64,000 bases of DNA, taken from positions 36,108-100,107 of the forward strand of contig NMRA01000692.1 in the NCBI GenBank assembly GCA_002633005.1, written 5' to 3'. The notes under the pieces were generated by a model. The model made no database searches and was not told where the DNA came from. It worked only from the letters and a program-made list of their open reading frames with translations. The translations under genes and the position numbers were made by a program. This stretch comes from Phoronis australis (lineage: Eukaryota; Phoronida; Phoronidae). This document shows positions 45,452 to 60,400 of the stretch, one piece after another (the stretch's first letter is position 1; each line of letters starts with the position of its first letter).

Positions 45452-48400
45452 CTGAAAGAAATAATATTCTAAAACCTCTCTTCCCCTTAGGCCAGCCATA
45501 AACCTCTCTTCCCCTTGGGCCAGCTGTAGCCATGACATTAGTAAAACTAAGACCCACCGTGCAGTTCATAAACTGATGGTGTTACACTCTAAAGTGCTTT
45601 TCAGGAATTACAATCTGGATAAGTTGGAGTCCGGCGTGTCATCATACACGATCATTATCTCAGTACGTAACATGATGAGACTGATTTCACACTGGTAAGC
45701 AGAATATGACAAAAATAGTTTATTTGACTAAGGTATTTATTGCACCTTCCAATGTTTAGTAGAAAAGTGAATATTGGTTGATGCCAGAATAAACTATGAA
45801 AACATGTTTTAAAGGAGAAAGCAACCATTCTTTGATGTCACAGTTACCTTTACGTGTTCATGTCACAGTTACCTCTACATGTTGATGTAACAGTTACATT
45901 TACTAAAATTACACAGTTCCTGGTCATCTCGGAAAGACATTTTTTTGCTATTGACTGTCCCGGGGTAACCACAGTTCCGCTGACATTTAGTGACAATCCA
46001 CACAACAATAGAAAGCGATATAAACAGCCCAATAAAAAGTCCGCATCTTGGTTAGCAAACACAAATATTCGACACAGAGCGCATTCAATAGCAAGTCGGA
46101 TATAATGTGTTTGCTTAAAGACAGTGAATGCAGAACAAAGAGGGGGCCGTTTGCATAACTTTAATTGTTCTACGGACAGTAAACAAATGCCATGGAAATA
46201 GAAATAAACAAACGCCATGGAAATAGTAATAAACACGAAAACTGTATTTTAAGATAACCCAGTATATGGGTTTTTACCGAGAGTCACCAAAAACTGTTAC
46301 CTTCACCTTAAAAATCAATTTGAGCTTAATTACAACCTGCACTTATTTGCACAAACAATAACAATTCACACCTGTCGAAGTGTACTGAGAAAAGACGTGT
46401 AAAAACCCAGAGAGGAGGGGTAAAACACCAGAGAGAACCTCAATGTCATTCTGAAGATCATAGCCAAGTTACTTACCCTGTTGTGTTTGCCACTGCTTGT
46501 GTTTGTGGAAGGCTCCAAGATGGGGGGACCTAGCTGAAAGATCTCTCTCAGTAACATGTTCCTCTGAAAATAAAACGCAGAAAAATAGATGAAAACGCAG
46601 CAACAGTCTCAAGTAACTAACCACCAACTCCATCTACAGTCAATTTCAATTAGTCCGATGACTACTGATCATACTCCGATATGATCCAAGTCTAAATTCT
46701 GTCTCTAGCAGCCATGATTTGTGAATTGTGTTTTGACTCGGAAATCATTTCTAGTCAAAACCAGGCTTATAGATGTAAGTGATCTCAATCCAAAAGTTAA
46801 TGTTAGTTAGTCAGTAAAAAATAGCTAAGACAGGTGAATATATTTGAAGACATGTGCATACTGAGACTTTCTGAAGTATTTTGTTATTCGTCAACTTCTC
46901 AACAAACAAGAAAATTAGTCTTCTTTACATTGTACTGCTTGCTGACTAACACACTTTATTGATAACAAACTGTAAATCCCTAAATGGTAAATTCCATATT
47001 CGTAATTTAGATTTCTCTAGGTGGCACCACTTACCTCCAGATGTGTGTTCATTCCTGAGCCAAGAATGGTGCTCAGACTGTCATATTGCTTACGCTGTGT
47101 CCAGCTATAGATCTCCAGAGTCTCGGTGCCAAATTTACGACTTAGTTCGGGGAGTTGTCCCTCCTAAGGAATAAAACTGAGAATGAGTAACCCAGTTTCC
47201 TATTTGTTCACTATGACGAAAGTCACGTTATCATGCATTTGTGAGTGCATGGACAGACAGCTGTCACTAAATCTGTTGCTTACGAAAAAAACCTCAAATA
47301 ACCTCGCTCAGTTTAATTGAAGACAGTTTAGTCATAATCATTACGACTACAAAGTAAAGATATTTCATCAACTTGACTAAACATTTTGTTAAAGCACTTG
47401 TAGATGAAACTTAAGAACCAGTGTTAAACTTGTTACTGGGAGTTAAGTACTAGTCCACGAGAGCACCAGCCACGAGCGGCAAGGTGGGGGTCAGCCGATT
47501 TTCACCAAATTTGGCACATAGATAGTCCTATGGGATCTATAAACAGCGGTAAAATATTTCCTCAAATTTTTCAACAAGTTAGTTCCTCCTGAATGTTTTG
47601 AACATTTTACTGCTGATCACTTAGGGCTATAGTACCCCTAAATACCATACATGGCTCCATTTTGTAAAAAGCCGATTATGTCCTCCACATTGAACAGGGT
47701 TAGACATGAACTCGACAAATGTAGGTTATTTTGATTTACAGTTGTTTTACTTAGCAATTTCCTCATGGGTATTTCTTCACACATATTCAAGTCAGATTTT
47801 CTGTTGATCTAATGTTCATGCAATGCATTGTAGTATCAAATAAAGGATAAGTTTGGTGGCATGACCGCAATTTTTCCCACGACTTAAAACAAAAGACCGC
47901 AGAAATTGTCCTGACGAAATACCGGGTTTGCAGTTCTCTATCGAATGACAAGACAAACTCCACCACTGTCCATGGCAACTCGTCGCATGTTTTTCGCCCT
48001 TCGGTCCTATCATTGTTTTCCTTTGTTGTGTCATTGTTGGATGTAACAACACAGGTCCCATGGATATAGAACCTTGCGTACACCAGACCGTTGCCGATAA
48101 GTGCTCGTCATTATATCTTTATTATAACAACGGAAACAATGAAGATGCTAATCTATCGTTCTCTATGCGACCAGGTTTCCCGTGGATGACCACAGAAGAG
48201 GAATCCCAAAGTATCCACAAACAATGACCACGCACCTTAGTAACTATTACCGCACACACGAATCCTTTACGTGGAACCTAAACACCAAATTTTTATATCG
48301 GTGTATTGTGTTGTATTGCTCATGGTACGGGTTCAGACTCTGTTGTATTAAGATTCCAATCCCCAACCCTGTAATATGTAGTTTGAGTAAAATTTCTAGC

Positions 48401-51400
48401 AATGCAGGTTTATGGATTTATTCTCCTTCAAATGAAGAGTAAAAATCAAATTCTGCACAGGTTTTTTAAAAGTAATCACTTATTGGAGGATCACACATCT
48501 AAAAGATAAAACAATGTTTGACAATTTTATTTATTATCTTATTTGAAAATTGCCTACCTCACAGACAACTCATCTAAGTTGAAAATATTCCTTGTGAAAA
48601 AATATAAAATACCAACCAGAGACTTGTGTACTACAAAATATGTTTTCGTAATACAATGCAAAGATAAATGTACAGTCAAAAGTGCAAATGTTACGACTCT
48701 AATAAAAAATTGCCTTCTAGATCTTTTCAACACTCTAATTGCTAATGGACAGAGTCAACCACACAAAGCTCATAAAGTCTAGGAATTACATTTAAGGTGA
48801 TGTAGTCTCACTGCGAAAAAGTGATTTCGCAATATCGCTGACACTGGAAATCTCTTCTTCACAAACTTGAGGTAGCTGTTTTTACCACATCAATGTTCTT
48901 ATCAAAACTAACCACCACAAAATGAAAAATTGGCTTATCGGTTCCAATTAAGCAGCATTTTACAATGAAATGGTCATGAAAAAATACTTTTGCAACATGG
49001 TTTGCATTACAATTGCCCTACGATCACAGTTGTACATACATACTAGACCAGTAACAAAATTACCCATGGGAACCATAAAAAAAAACAAGGAGCCACCACA
49101 GCTGCGCCAATACTTTTCAGTACTGCAACAAAAAATCATTTGAAGTGGACATTAACTCGCCTAAAATCACATAAAACAACTTTTGATTTAGACATTTTAC
49201 CATCACGAAATAGGTATTACTTCCAGGTCACTTTTGAGCAATTTCAGAACTTTGAAAGATCTGGCAATATGCAATTGCTAGAGACCAGACTAATAGTGTG
49301 CGATTTTATACACACAGCATGGTCTCAAGGAATAGCAAACTGTCAATTCGCTACAATTCCAGAAATCACTTCCCATCTGGATAAGGAACAAACTGAGCAA
49401 AGTTTATAGAGGTAAATGGTCTAAATCAAAACTTATTACCTCCGAGACAGAATATGGGCTTACAACCCAGGCAGAAAGATAAGTTAACAAAACCAGCCTA
49501 ACTGCAACAGGGTCTCAAATTTTAGTAATATATGCCCATTTACAAACAAAAATCTATAATGGTAAATAAAATGCGGAAACATAAATTCAGATCAATTACG
49601 CATCTTCAAGGAAAAGGAATAGTACAGTGGTCAGAAATCATCTAAATGTGATGGCGACACTGAGAAATCCTGTCAGACCAAAAAATCCAGTGGCTAAACA
49701 AAATGAACAATGTACCATTACCATGTGGCCCAGGATCATAATCCGTGCCTGGATAAAAATTCAGTCTTAAACTAGGTAAATTTTAGATTTGTGCTGTTCA
49801 CACAAGCAGTTCTGGTGCAAACAAAGCTTGCGACAACACACAAGCCTACTTCCCTACACAGCTGTGCTGACACAATAATGCCCCCACTGGATTTAGCAGA
49901 TCAGCCACAGTATTTACAGGTCCAGCCACTGTACTGTTTCCTACGTGTACCTTTGAATTTTTACAATGCTACATCCTTGACAATCGCAGATTGCCTCTTT
50001 CGATGCATACTCCACTTCCTCTGTCCCAGTTTCCCTACATTTGCTGAAAGTGGCCTATCTCAACAAATTACTTTGGACCTGTTGTGGTATAAGCCAGTAA
50101 TCTTTTGCAAATACTTTTTCCCCAACTTGTTCCTCAAGCTACAAATTCTCTTTGACATATCTTCTGGGAGTAGACTTTTCGGCCTCTCTCTAGCCCCCTC
50201 ACTTTGTTGTCCAGAAGGGTACCTTCTTGCTGGTTGTGAACTTTTCCATACCCAACCTTTACTAATAATCGGCGAGTCTCCAACTTCAGCAGAAGCCACT
50301 TCTTCAGCATATGCCTTTCCTGATTCCTAAAATTGTATTAATGAAAAATTAAACATATTAAATTTAATGTGGCCATTTCTGCTCACAAAATATGAATACA
50401 AAGCTAAAGTGAAGGCACCAATATTTTTGACAGCTTTAGTATGTTTAATTAACTTCATAATCGCAGAAAAGCATTGGTAGACAAAACATACTCCCTAGTC
50501 TCTAAAAGTAGTTCATGGGCAGAAGTCATGTTACACATTTGGTGGTTGTTATGAAAAGTTATGATGACTACCTATTTTCTATGCCAATGTATACATGTAG
50601 TTGCATAAACACATCAACACATTTGAATAAGATATGATTAAGCAATAAGGCCCAAGTTATAAGCAATCACGGTGTGTCAATAAAAGTATTTTTGCATGAA
50701 TGACGTGCTTCTAAAAATATTCCTCAGGGTCAGACCCTAGAGTTTAGTGATTCCTACCTGAGCTCACACGAAGCAGGACGTTGAACCTTGACTTTAAACG
50801 TCTTTGGTCATTTTTCAGACCTCTATCAAGATTTCTCTTCTAGTGTGCACTGGATGTTCTAAGTGTCTTTGGCGACGCCAATATATCTCGAGTGTTGTAA
50901 CGATGATTCGGGCAAGTGAACCTAATACGGTAGATTATGTAGTTTCTGCTGCACACAGTGCCTTCGAGGCAGACACTGAGACAGACTACTCAGGAGGACA
51001 CGTTCCACCTCCACATCAGCTCCACGTACTCTTATAAGGTGCTCAAATGTCTCGCTCTATACCTTGTGCATTTCCCTAGAGTTCCTAAAGTTGTTTCTCT
51101 CCGCAATTTGTAGAAATACCACATTCGATGCGACTGGCAGTGCCAGATAAATAGATAAATTCGCAAACCCGCACTTTAGGTCAGCCATCATTCAACTAAC
51201 GCATTGTAAGCTTTAGTTTGGTATTCAGACGAGTTGGATGAATGGATGAACAAATTTAGTATAATTTCATATTTTAGTGGGAAATGCTAGTGTCCTTAAA
51301 ATTAATTAAAAACATTTAAGCAAACCAATTCTTTTAATTGTTGTATTATACCACGGCATATTAATGCGTAGAAACGGCGCACAACTAGTGACTGGTTTAA

Positions 51401-54400
51401 CATGACAAATACACATACGCGGTCTGAAAACAGTGGAATTCAGACACCTATTACCAAGCCTGCCTGAAGGGCTGACAAAGTTTTTATTGTATTACTTTCA
51501 AGGGCATGGAGTCTTCTACATGTCCATGTTATTATTTTTAGTTTTCTCGCGGGGGCAGCTTCGCTATAAGGGTACAACTTACTGCTGGTTTTTCAAAAGA
51601 CGGAAATGTACCTCCACGGAAACAGTTCCAGTGTTACCATGGTAACCGACATTGCAGTGTCGGTGCCGTTTTTACTGACAATGGTCATGAACCTATCATG
51701 TGATATCAAAATTGTTCAGAAACGATTCTGTTTGAGGCAGAAACTGGAGTAGAAAATTTGGTCAAAAATGACTCATTCCACACCAAGAAATTGCCTCATT
51801 TTGCCCCCCAGAACACTTCCCTTGTATCTCCTAAACCACCAAACTTTGTGGTGTCATACTTCACCCGTTTTCTCTCATTCCTAATGTGATTTATCAGACT
51901 AAACATGGATCTGAATGGTTGACCCCCCACCTTGCCGCTTGTTGGCTGTACAGTGGTCGGTGGATCCGTGGACTAATACTTAATACATGCACAATATTAG
52001 TGAGAATATGAGGTTCCAAAAGCTCAAAATCAGTAACTTCAATAGAAATATAGCAACATTAACAGTACGACAAACTATAGGCAGACAAATGATTAGGAAT
52101 TCACGCTTCTGACAGCAGGACACAAGCCTAATTCATTGACATAGAGGCCTTCAGTCGTGAACGAAAGTGAATTTACTACAACATGCCAAAACTCTTGTCT
52201 ATAAATGGTGTGTACTACAACACAACAAAACTCCTGTCTATGTGTTGTGTGTACTACAACATGCCAAAACTCCTGTCTACGAGTGGTGCGTACTACAACA
52301 TGTCAAAATTCCTATCTACGAGTGGTGTATACTACAACATGCCAAAACTCCTGTCTAAGAGTGGTGCGTACTATAACATGTCAAAACTCCTGTCTATGAG
52401 CCCCACTATCACATTGTGCAATTGAGAAAAACCAGAAATGCCAATGTGCCTTTTTTAACAACTTGAATATTGTTTCTGATATACATTAATCAAAACAAAA
52501 CAGAATTTGCCAGTGGAAGGTACTACATGTGTCACATAGCCACACTAGCTGTGGCCACCATGTGCAAAAGATATTTCCCTCTGACATCATTGTCAACTGC
52601 CCAGTATATGTGGAACCCTTTATTTCACAGTAAACCATGATGAGTACCTCAACTGTTTTGAGAATGTCCCTGAAACTTGACCGCTGCGTCTTTCTGTCTT
52701 TCTTTGCACGGAACTTATTGCTATCCGTGGCCAAGTCTTTTAGTGTTGCACAAATCTGAGCAATGTCATCGCTGTCATAATCCTAAACAATACAAGTTTG
52801 TAGATATAGAATACAGAAATAGAAAAGAGATAGAACTGCAAGCATATGAAATGAGAATTTCTAGTAAAACAAAACACAACTGTCATTTTCTGTCAGTATT
52901 GATTTTCTGTCAGTATTGATCACTCTGTGTCAAAAAACGGTCAACAATTGGTAAACTTCTGCTAAATCAAATCGCATTACGTACATTTCTTGACATAATG
53001 TAATACAAGAACTGCTTTAAAGGAGAACACAACATCAGTAACCGGTGGTAACGGCACAGCAAGACACCAATCTTGGTTCTGCATCTACTTGCAATGATCA
53101 AGCACAATGACCCAGTCATTCTTGAACACAGTGTGTGTTGGGTCATTGGTGTTTGCAATGCAAGTGGATGTCTTATGTGCCATTATCGTTATTACGTTAA
53201 CACCTTTTCAAGTCAAAATTTCATTTTTAAGAATGGTACATTCATAGCAAAATAACCCCCGTCAATTTTAATAGCACCATGTTTAATGAAAACTTCACCA
53301 ATTACTTCAGCAAGAGCAACGCAGAGCAGTGAAATGGCCCACGAATGCATCGCAAATGGTGTGCTTTTAGGGTTATTTATTTGTATCAAAAATGGCCACT
53401 AGATGGTGCAAAAACGTACAATCCACCCAAAAACGAGAACATGCCATATTTCATAAAAATCTGTCAAGGAACTACAGAGAAACAAAGGAAAACAGAACAA
53501 AATAAAATTGCCACGTGTAGGCACAGCGTCCGTTCGATCCGCCTGAAAGTCGTCGTCTGTTATCTTCATATAAATTCACATACTAAATTTAATGAAGATC
53601 CTGCAGTGGGTTTTGGAGATACAGCTTTGGGTAAAAAACAAAACAAAACTACCACTAAGACAAGAAGATTTGAAAATAGCAAAAATGGCAACTAGGTGGC
53701 ACAAAATAACTCGGTTCCATCCAAAAACAAGAAGACAGCGTCATCTCACCAATACATGCCTATATTCAAAATTTTATGAAAATCTGTTGAGGATCTTTGA
53801 AGATACAGACTGGAAAACGTAAAAAACTAAAATTGCCACTAGGGGGCATACCAGTTGTCAGATCCGTCCGAAAATCGCCGTCGTCTGTTGTCAACATCAT
53901 ATAAATACACTCGCTAAATAAAGTAAAGATCCTGCACACAGTTTAGGAGATACAGCCATGAGTGCAAAAAACAAAACTCCCACCAGGAGGCACCACAGTA
54001 GTCAAGCTCGTCGGAAAATCATCGTCAGCCATCCACTTCATAGTAAAAACATACATGCCAATTTTCACAATTATCCTGAAAGCGGTTTGATTGATAGACG
54101 AGTGAAAACCAAAAAACAGACTCGAAAACAGTAAAAATAGCCACTAGGTGGCGCAAACTAGGTCGAATCCTTTTGAAAACTGAGAGATAGCGACACCTCA
54201 TTAAAAGAAGCCTGTATGCCAAATTTTATGAAAATATGTTGAGGACCTTTGAACATACATAGGTAAACGTAAAAAAATAAAATTGCCACTAGGTGGCACA
54301 CCAGTAGTCAGATCCGTCTGAAAGTCGTCGTCCTCCGTTGTTAACAGCATATAAATACACTTACTAAATTAAGTAAAGTTCCTGCGGTTTAGGAGATACA

Positions 54401-57400
54401 GCCATAGGCGCAAAAAAAACAAAACTGTCACTAGGAGGCGCCAGAGTAGTCGAAATCGTCGGAAAATCATCGTCAGCCGTCCACTTCATAGTAAGAACAT
54501 ACGTGCCAATTTTCACAATTGTCCTTTGAGCGGTTTTGGTTGATAGAAGTGTGGACGCAAAATTACAGTCTCAAAAACAGTAATAATGCGTCCACATATA
54601 AATATGTGGGGGCATAAAAATGGCCACGAGGTGGCGCAAACTATGTCGAATCCATCCGAAAATGGGAGGATAGTGACATCTCACTAATAGATGCCTATAT
54701 ACCAAATTATATGAGAATACGTTGAGGACCTTTGAAGATATAAAGGTAAGCGTAAAAAACTAAAATGGCCAGTAGGGGCACACCGTCCTACCCATGAAAG
54801 GAACATAAGTGCAAAATTTCATGAACCTATGTCAAAGAGTTTTGGAGACCGAGCAGCAGACGCTGGACGGATGGACAGAGATGACGGCATAATGCGTCCA
54901 CATATAAATATGTGGGCGCATAAAAATGTCTGGTTTCCCCTTCAAATAAATGACCAGGTTCTACGACAGTAGCCAGGCCTCATTAGTGGGTTTTTCCACA
55001 TCACAAGAGTACGAGAATTCCCTTAAGATATCCGCATAGACCCACCTTGTCAATGTCTCTGGCTAGTTCATACAGTAAAGATATCCTCATACACTCACCT
55101 CGTCAATCTCTCTGGCAAGTTCATACAGCATTGCTATTGCTTCGCCGGCCTCAATTCGCAGGTCAACTTGATTGCTTCTTAGTAGTTCACACATTTTGCC
55201 TAGATGACTGGAATGGTTAAGGACAACACTTAACTATCAAGTAAAACATATTCAAGGTGTCTCATTTTTAAGGCACAAAACGTTTCTTCATGTCAACATC
55301 TGTGCACTATTATGTTATACCCTTCAAGTATAGAGAAAAAGAACTGACAACTAAGAACTACCCATGATTGAGATACAAGAATCACTGTACAGTCGTGCTA
55401 TTCTTGATTAATTGGGGCGAATTCCATCCACAATGCTGCTGTTGTTGTTCAAATATACTGTGGACTATTGGTTTGTAAACATTTGGTGACGTAACAACTA
55501 AACAAAATGATGGAAAACAACACTTGTGAGCACCAGCATCAACAGCACAGGGTAGACTGCATCATGCAAGCACAACAAAGCAACACTCATAGCAATGATT
55601 GAAAGCGAACGTCAAAATGCATCGAATAAATACTAGCATAAATTAGCATCCGCACACACTAAGTCAAATCTCAGCAATCAGACAACACATCTACAAGTTA
55701 TGAGATGTCACCGAATGCATTTGAAAAACAATACAAACAACGTACATAAAATCCCCCAAATTCATTTGCGCAGGCCTGTATAGCACCGAGTCACAACTAA
55801 GACATGAATTTTGTAGATGTTGCTATGCTTCCGTAATCAGTAACCCGTACAAACTAACTGGCTTCAATGAATGTTTTTCTTGAGAGCCAAATGAATGCAT
55901 TATATTTACAGAGCATATAAAGTGACTTCCGTCTGATGGCATGTATGATGCATTACCCAATGTATTTGTTAATTTAATGGAATGTGCTCACAATACATAG
56001 AAACATCTCACCATTGAAACAATTTATATTATTTTTCATTCAGATCAAATTCTTGATGAAAAAATTCCTGATTTTTTAGAAAACTGTTCTGACACAATGA
56101 AGCCATTGGCATCCTCTGTTTACCATATTGCCAAGGGAGTCAGACGATTCTGCAACATTGGGAGAGAATTTTCAAACAAATGAATACTAAAACCACCCGT
56201 TAAATGACTTACGAGTAAAAAGTGGCGCGACCAATCAGAACTTACTGCTTCAAATACTTACCTATCTACAAGCAGACGTATACTAGATGAGGGACACACT
56301 GACAACAGGAGTGTCCATGATGAGAGTGCACTGGCATGGAAGGTGGTGACCTCTGGTGTGTGAAGAGGTACTGAACCATCACCCTTTAAATAAGACAGTC
56401 TGAAGATACCCTCAAATGTCTTCATAAGATCTTGTACTTCCTGAAATGACAAAATGCCTTCTAAGTTAAAGCACTATAATAATACACGGCAGTTCTGTAT
56501 AGTAACGAGTGAAAATGCCCTGCCTACAGATATTCTCTTATCTCAGTGCACTTCTAACAAACCCACAAGAAATGCCATTGACCTAAAGTAAACATACAGC
56601 TTTGACCAAAAGAAGAAAGCCAGCTTTAACCTGAAGCAGAAATCCTGCTTTGACCAAAAGAATATGAATATTATGTCATGACTCTTTCGTCATATCAAAT
56701 GTCAACCTGTCCTTAATACTTTGCATAATAAACTAAATCACACTTTAATTATTCACAACAACTTAACCAAATTATAAGAACTCACCAAAATATCTGTACA
56801 AGCAACAAAATGTCCCAAACCCAGGGCTGTTGCACACTAAAAATAGAACAAATAACAATTTACTGAAAGAATTGTTACTAAAATCACATATTTTACAAGA
56901 GCAACGTAAAGCCTTGAAGTGCGCCCATGACAGCACCGCAAATGATGTGCTTCTACAGTGTTTTTAGAATCGCAAAAATGGCCATTAGATGGCGCAGAAT
57001 TCACCAAACCCGTCCAAATAGAGAAGGAGGCGTCGTCTCTGTAATATACAACAATTTGCCTATTTTCATGAAAAAAAGCCAAGGAATTCCTAGGATTTAG
57101 AGGAAAGCGTAAAAAAACAATTAATACCTGGGTCACAGCTACAGTCTGATTGGTCGAAAATTATCATCATCTGTTGCCATGTCTACAGGAGCCCATCTGC
57201 CAAATTTTGCAAAGGTCCTTTAAAAGGTTAAGACGATACAGCTGTAGATGCAAAAAAGCAAAATTGCCCCTAGGGGACACCAGTATAGTGGAAAACATCC
57301 AAACGTCAATGTCAGCTGGGGTCACAGGAACGCAACCGTCAATTTTCATAATGATCCTTCGAGTGGTTTGGCAGATAGAGAGGCAGACGTCAAAAGTATA

Positions 57401-60400
57401 ATTTTTTAAATGGTCACCAGGTGGAGCACAAAACATCAAATCTGTCCATAAATATAAAGGCGTTGTCGTCTCATTAATAGGAGCCTGTTTGCCACATTGC
57501 AAGAATCTGCATTAACTTCGAAAAAAAATTTTGCTACCAGGGGGCACGACATTTGGAACAGTTAAAATGGCCACAAGGTGGCGTAAAATCCGTCAAATCC
57601 GAAAATGGAATGGCATCATCATATCCTTATTAAAAACCTATTTGCTGAATTTCACGAAAATCCATCAAGGAACTGCATAGACACAGAGGCAAACGTAAAG
57701 AAAAACTCAAACTGCCACTAGGGGGCACAGTGGTACTCGGATCGGTCCTAAACTCCTTATCTGTCGTCAGTTGCATAGGAACACACCTGCCAAATTTTAA
57801 TAAGATCCTGCAAGAGGTTCAGGAGATACAGCTGTGGACGATGGACGCCCAGACATAGATGACAACAATATGCACCCCCATATTAATATGTGGGTTCATG
57901 AAAAGTAACACCGAACTAACCACACATCACAATCATCCACAAAGGACACAAAGGCACTTATTTTGCACCTGCTTTCGTACACCAAAAAATTTGTAACCTC
58001 AGAGATTAAAGAAATATGACATGGTGTAAAAAGCAGACAACACCTGCAAACTCCTCCCTACATTTAACAATGAACTGAAGGGTCAGTTCACCAAGGTGAG
58101 CATGAATGTTCCAATGCAAATCACAGATGTGAGCCAGAGTTGGGACATACACACAACTGTGAATAACGTTCTCTATGATCAGCATGCAAAGAATTCAAGT
58201 TCAGCATGTCTTCCTCTCTTACTTCTTCCCTCTCTTGCTCTCCTTCCCTCTAAAATATTTACTGTCAAAATGTAACACAACTAACAACAGAAATAACGCA
58301 ACTAACTGCAGGCATCATACGGAGACTTGACCCATAATGCACTCACCGCGGACCGCGCCTTAAGTGGCATTGCATTGTTCAACATCACCGTCTGCATGGT
58401 TGGCTTCAACATCCTCAAGCACTCCTCCCCATCGCTGTTGCCCCCCAGCTGCAACATCACCAACATGGCGCACATGGCAGCAGCAGTCTGCTCATCACTG
58501 CCACCTTTCTTCAGGCAGCGGTCGATGGCATCTGTGATGGTCACTTTCCTACGGCAAAAAAGACAGATTTATGAAATAACATGTTCTGCTAAATTCCTCT
58601 TTTGTCCGTTTCATTATGATATTAAAAGTCATTTTCACGGGTCCTGCATTTCGAGAACAAGTTTCTATAATGAATAACAGACATCAAATTGGATGTCAAA
58701 ATGAGGAAACCCATTGTGGTAGCAAAACGCTGGGAATGAAACCTTTGAGATGTTACATTACCATTCACCCCTTCAATGAATGATGGACACACACTATCTA
58801 CACAACAAGCCCATGAAGTGGATGTTAATATTCATTCATTCAATGAATGATGACATATGCTATTTATACAATAAGCCGATGTAGTGGTCAGAATTATGGT
58901 ACAAATAAGGAAGTATTGTGAAGTCCTGGAGTAACGGAATATTTTAACCTAAAGCTACTTGATGATCCAAACCCAGTAGTGAGAGTGATAAACGCGTGAA
59001 ATCTTCTTTTCTCATTCTAAATTCTGGTATCAGGTGGAGTTTCACTAACTTTGCGCCCTCGAAAGATATGCATGAATTTTGAGGTCAGTGCAAGTCAGAA
59101 TACAAGCACATGTGAGGTCAGTGGAAGTCAGAATACCATCACATGTGAGGGGAGTGGAAGTCAGAATACCATCACATATGAGGGAAGTGCAAGTCAGAAT
59201 ACCATCACATGTGAGGGCAGTGCAACAAGTCAGAACACAATCACGTGTGAGGGGAGTGCAAGTCAGAATACAATCACATCACTCTCACAGAAATATTCTA
59301 GATAACTTGAACTCCAGGGATTTCATATTCTGAAAACGGATAACAAATATAGCGCTTCATTTCTTTGTTTTTGACCGATCACATGCCCGCACATATATCC
59401 ATAGTGTCAAATTTGGTGAATGTTCACACTGAAATTGGGACCAATTAACTCACCTATCTATGATGAACTCGTCAATGTATTTCTTTGAAAATGCTTGACA
59501 CATCCCCTGAAGGCAGTTAATTCTTCCTTTGGAACTGAAAATAAAGCCAGGTTTAATAGCTCAATGGCCACGTTCAGGGGTGCTAGAACCAGTTTTGCAT
59601 TATTTCACTCTNNNNNNNNNNNNNNNNNNNNNNNNNNNNNNNNNNNNNNNNNNNNNNNNNNNNNNNNNNNNNNNNNNNNNNNNNNNNNNNNNNNNNNNNN
59701 NNNNNNNNNNNNNNNNNNNNNNNNNNNNNNNNNNNNNNNNNNNNNNNNNNNNNNNNNNNNNNNNNNNNNNNNNNNNNNNNNNNNNNNNNNNNNNNNNNNN
59801 NNNNNNNNNNNNNNNNNNNNNNNNNNNNNNNNNNNNNNNNNNNNNNNNNNNNNNNNNNNNNNNNNNNNNNNNNNNNNNNNNNNNNNNNNNNNNNNNNNNN
59901 NNNNNNNNNNNNNNNNNNNNNNNNNNNNNNNNNNNNNNNNNNNNNNNNNNNNNNNNNNNNNNNNNNNNNNNNNNNNNNNNNNNNNNNNNNNNNNNNNNNA
60001 CCACACACTACAGGTGGCAGGGTTGTGGAGTAGGGGTATAGCCAGAAGACCAAACACTACAGGTGGCAGGGTTATGGAGTAGGAATATAGCCAGGAGACC
60101 ACACACTACAGGTGGCAGGGTTGTGGAGTAGTAGTATAGCCAGAAGACCACACCCTACAGGTGGCAGGGTTGTGGAGTAGGACTATAGCCAGAAGACCAC
60201 ACACTACAGGGGGCTGAGTTGCCGAGTAACAAAACGGCTTCAAGCCTGCACAACATGTTTCAAAAACCAGTCATTTGTATAGCCTTGCACCGTCCATGCT
60301 GAGTCTGTCCATAATTAGTGTGTCTAATGAAGCCATACCTACCTCTTCTGTGATGTACCATCTATACAGTCCTTCAGCTTTTCCTCAAACTGCTCCTGCG

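Noticed and set aside
49791-50330. 179-codon plus-strand frame, also open in reverse over 50060-50299
   Set aside because: No recognisable motif, no splice context, and it lies inside a candidate transposon; not called as a gene.
52165-52415. Overlapping open frames with a 13-residue repeat
   Set aside because: Minisatellite whose 39-bp period keeps all frames open; no other coding sign.
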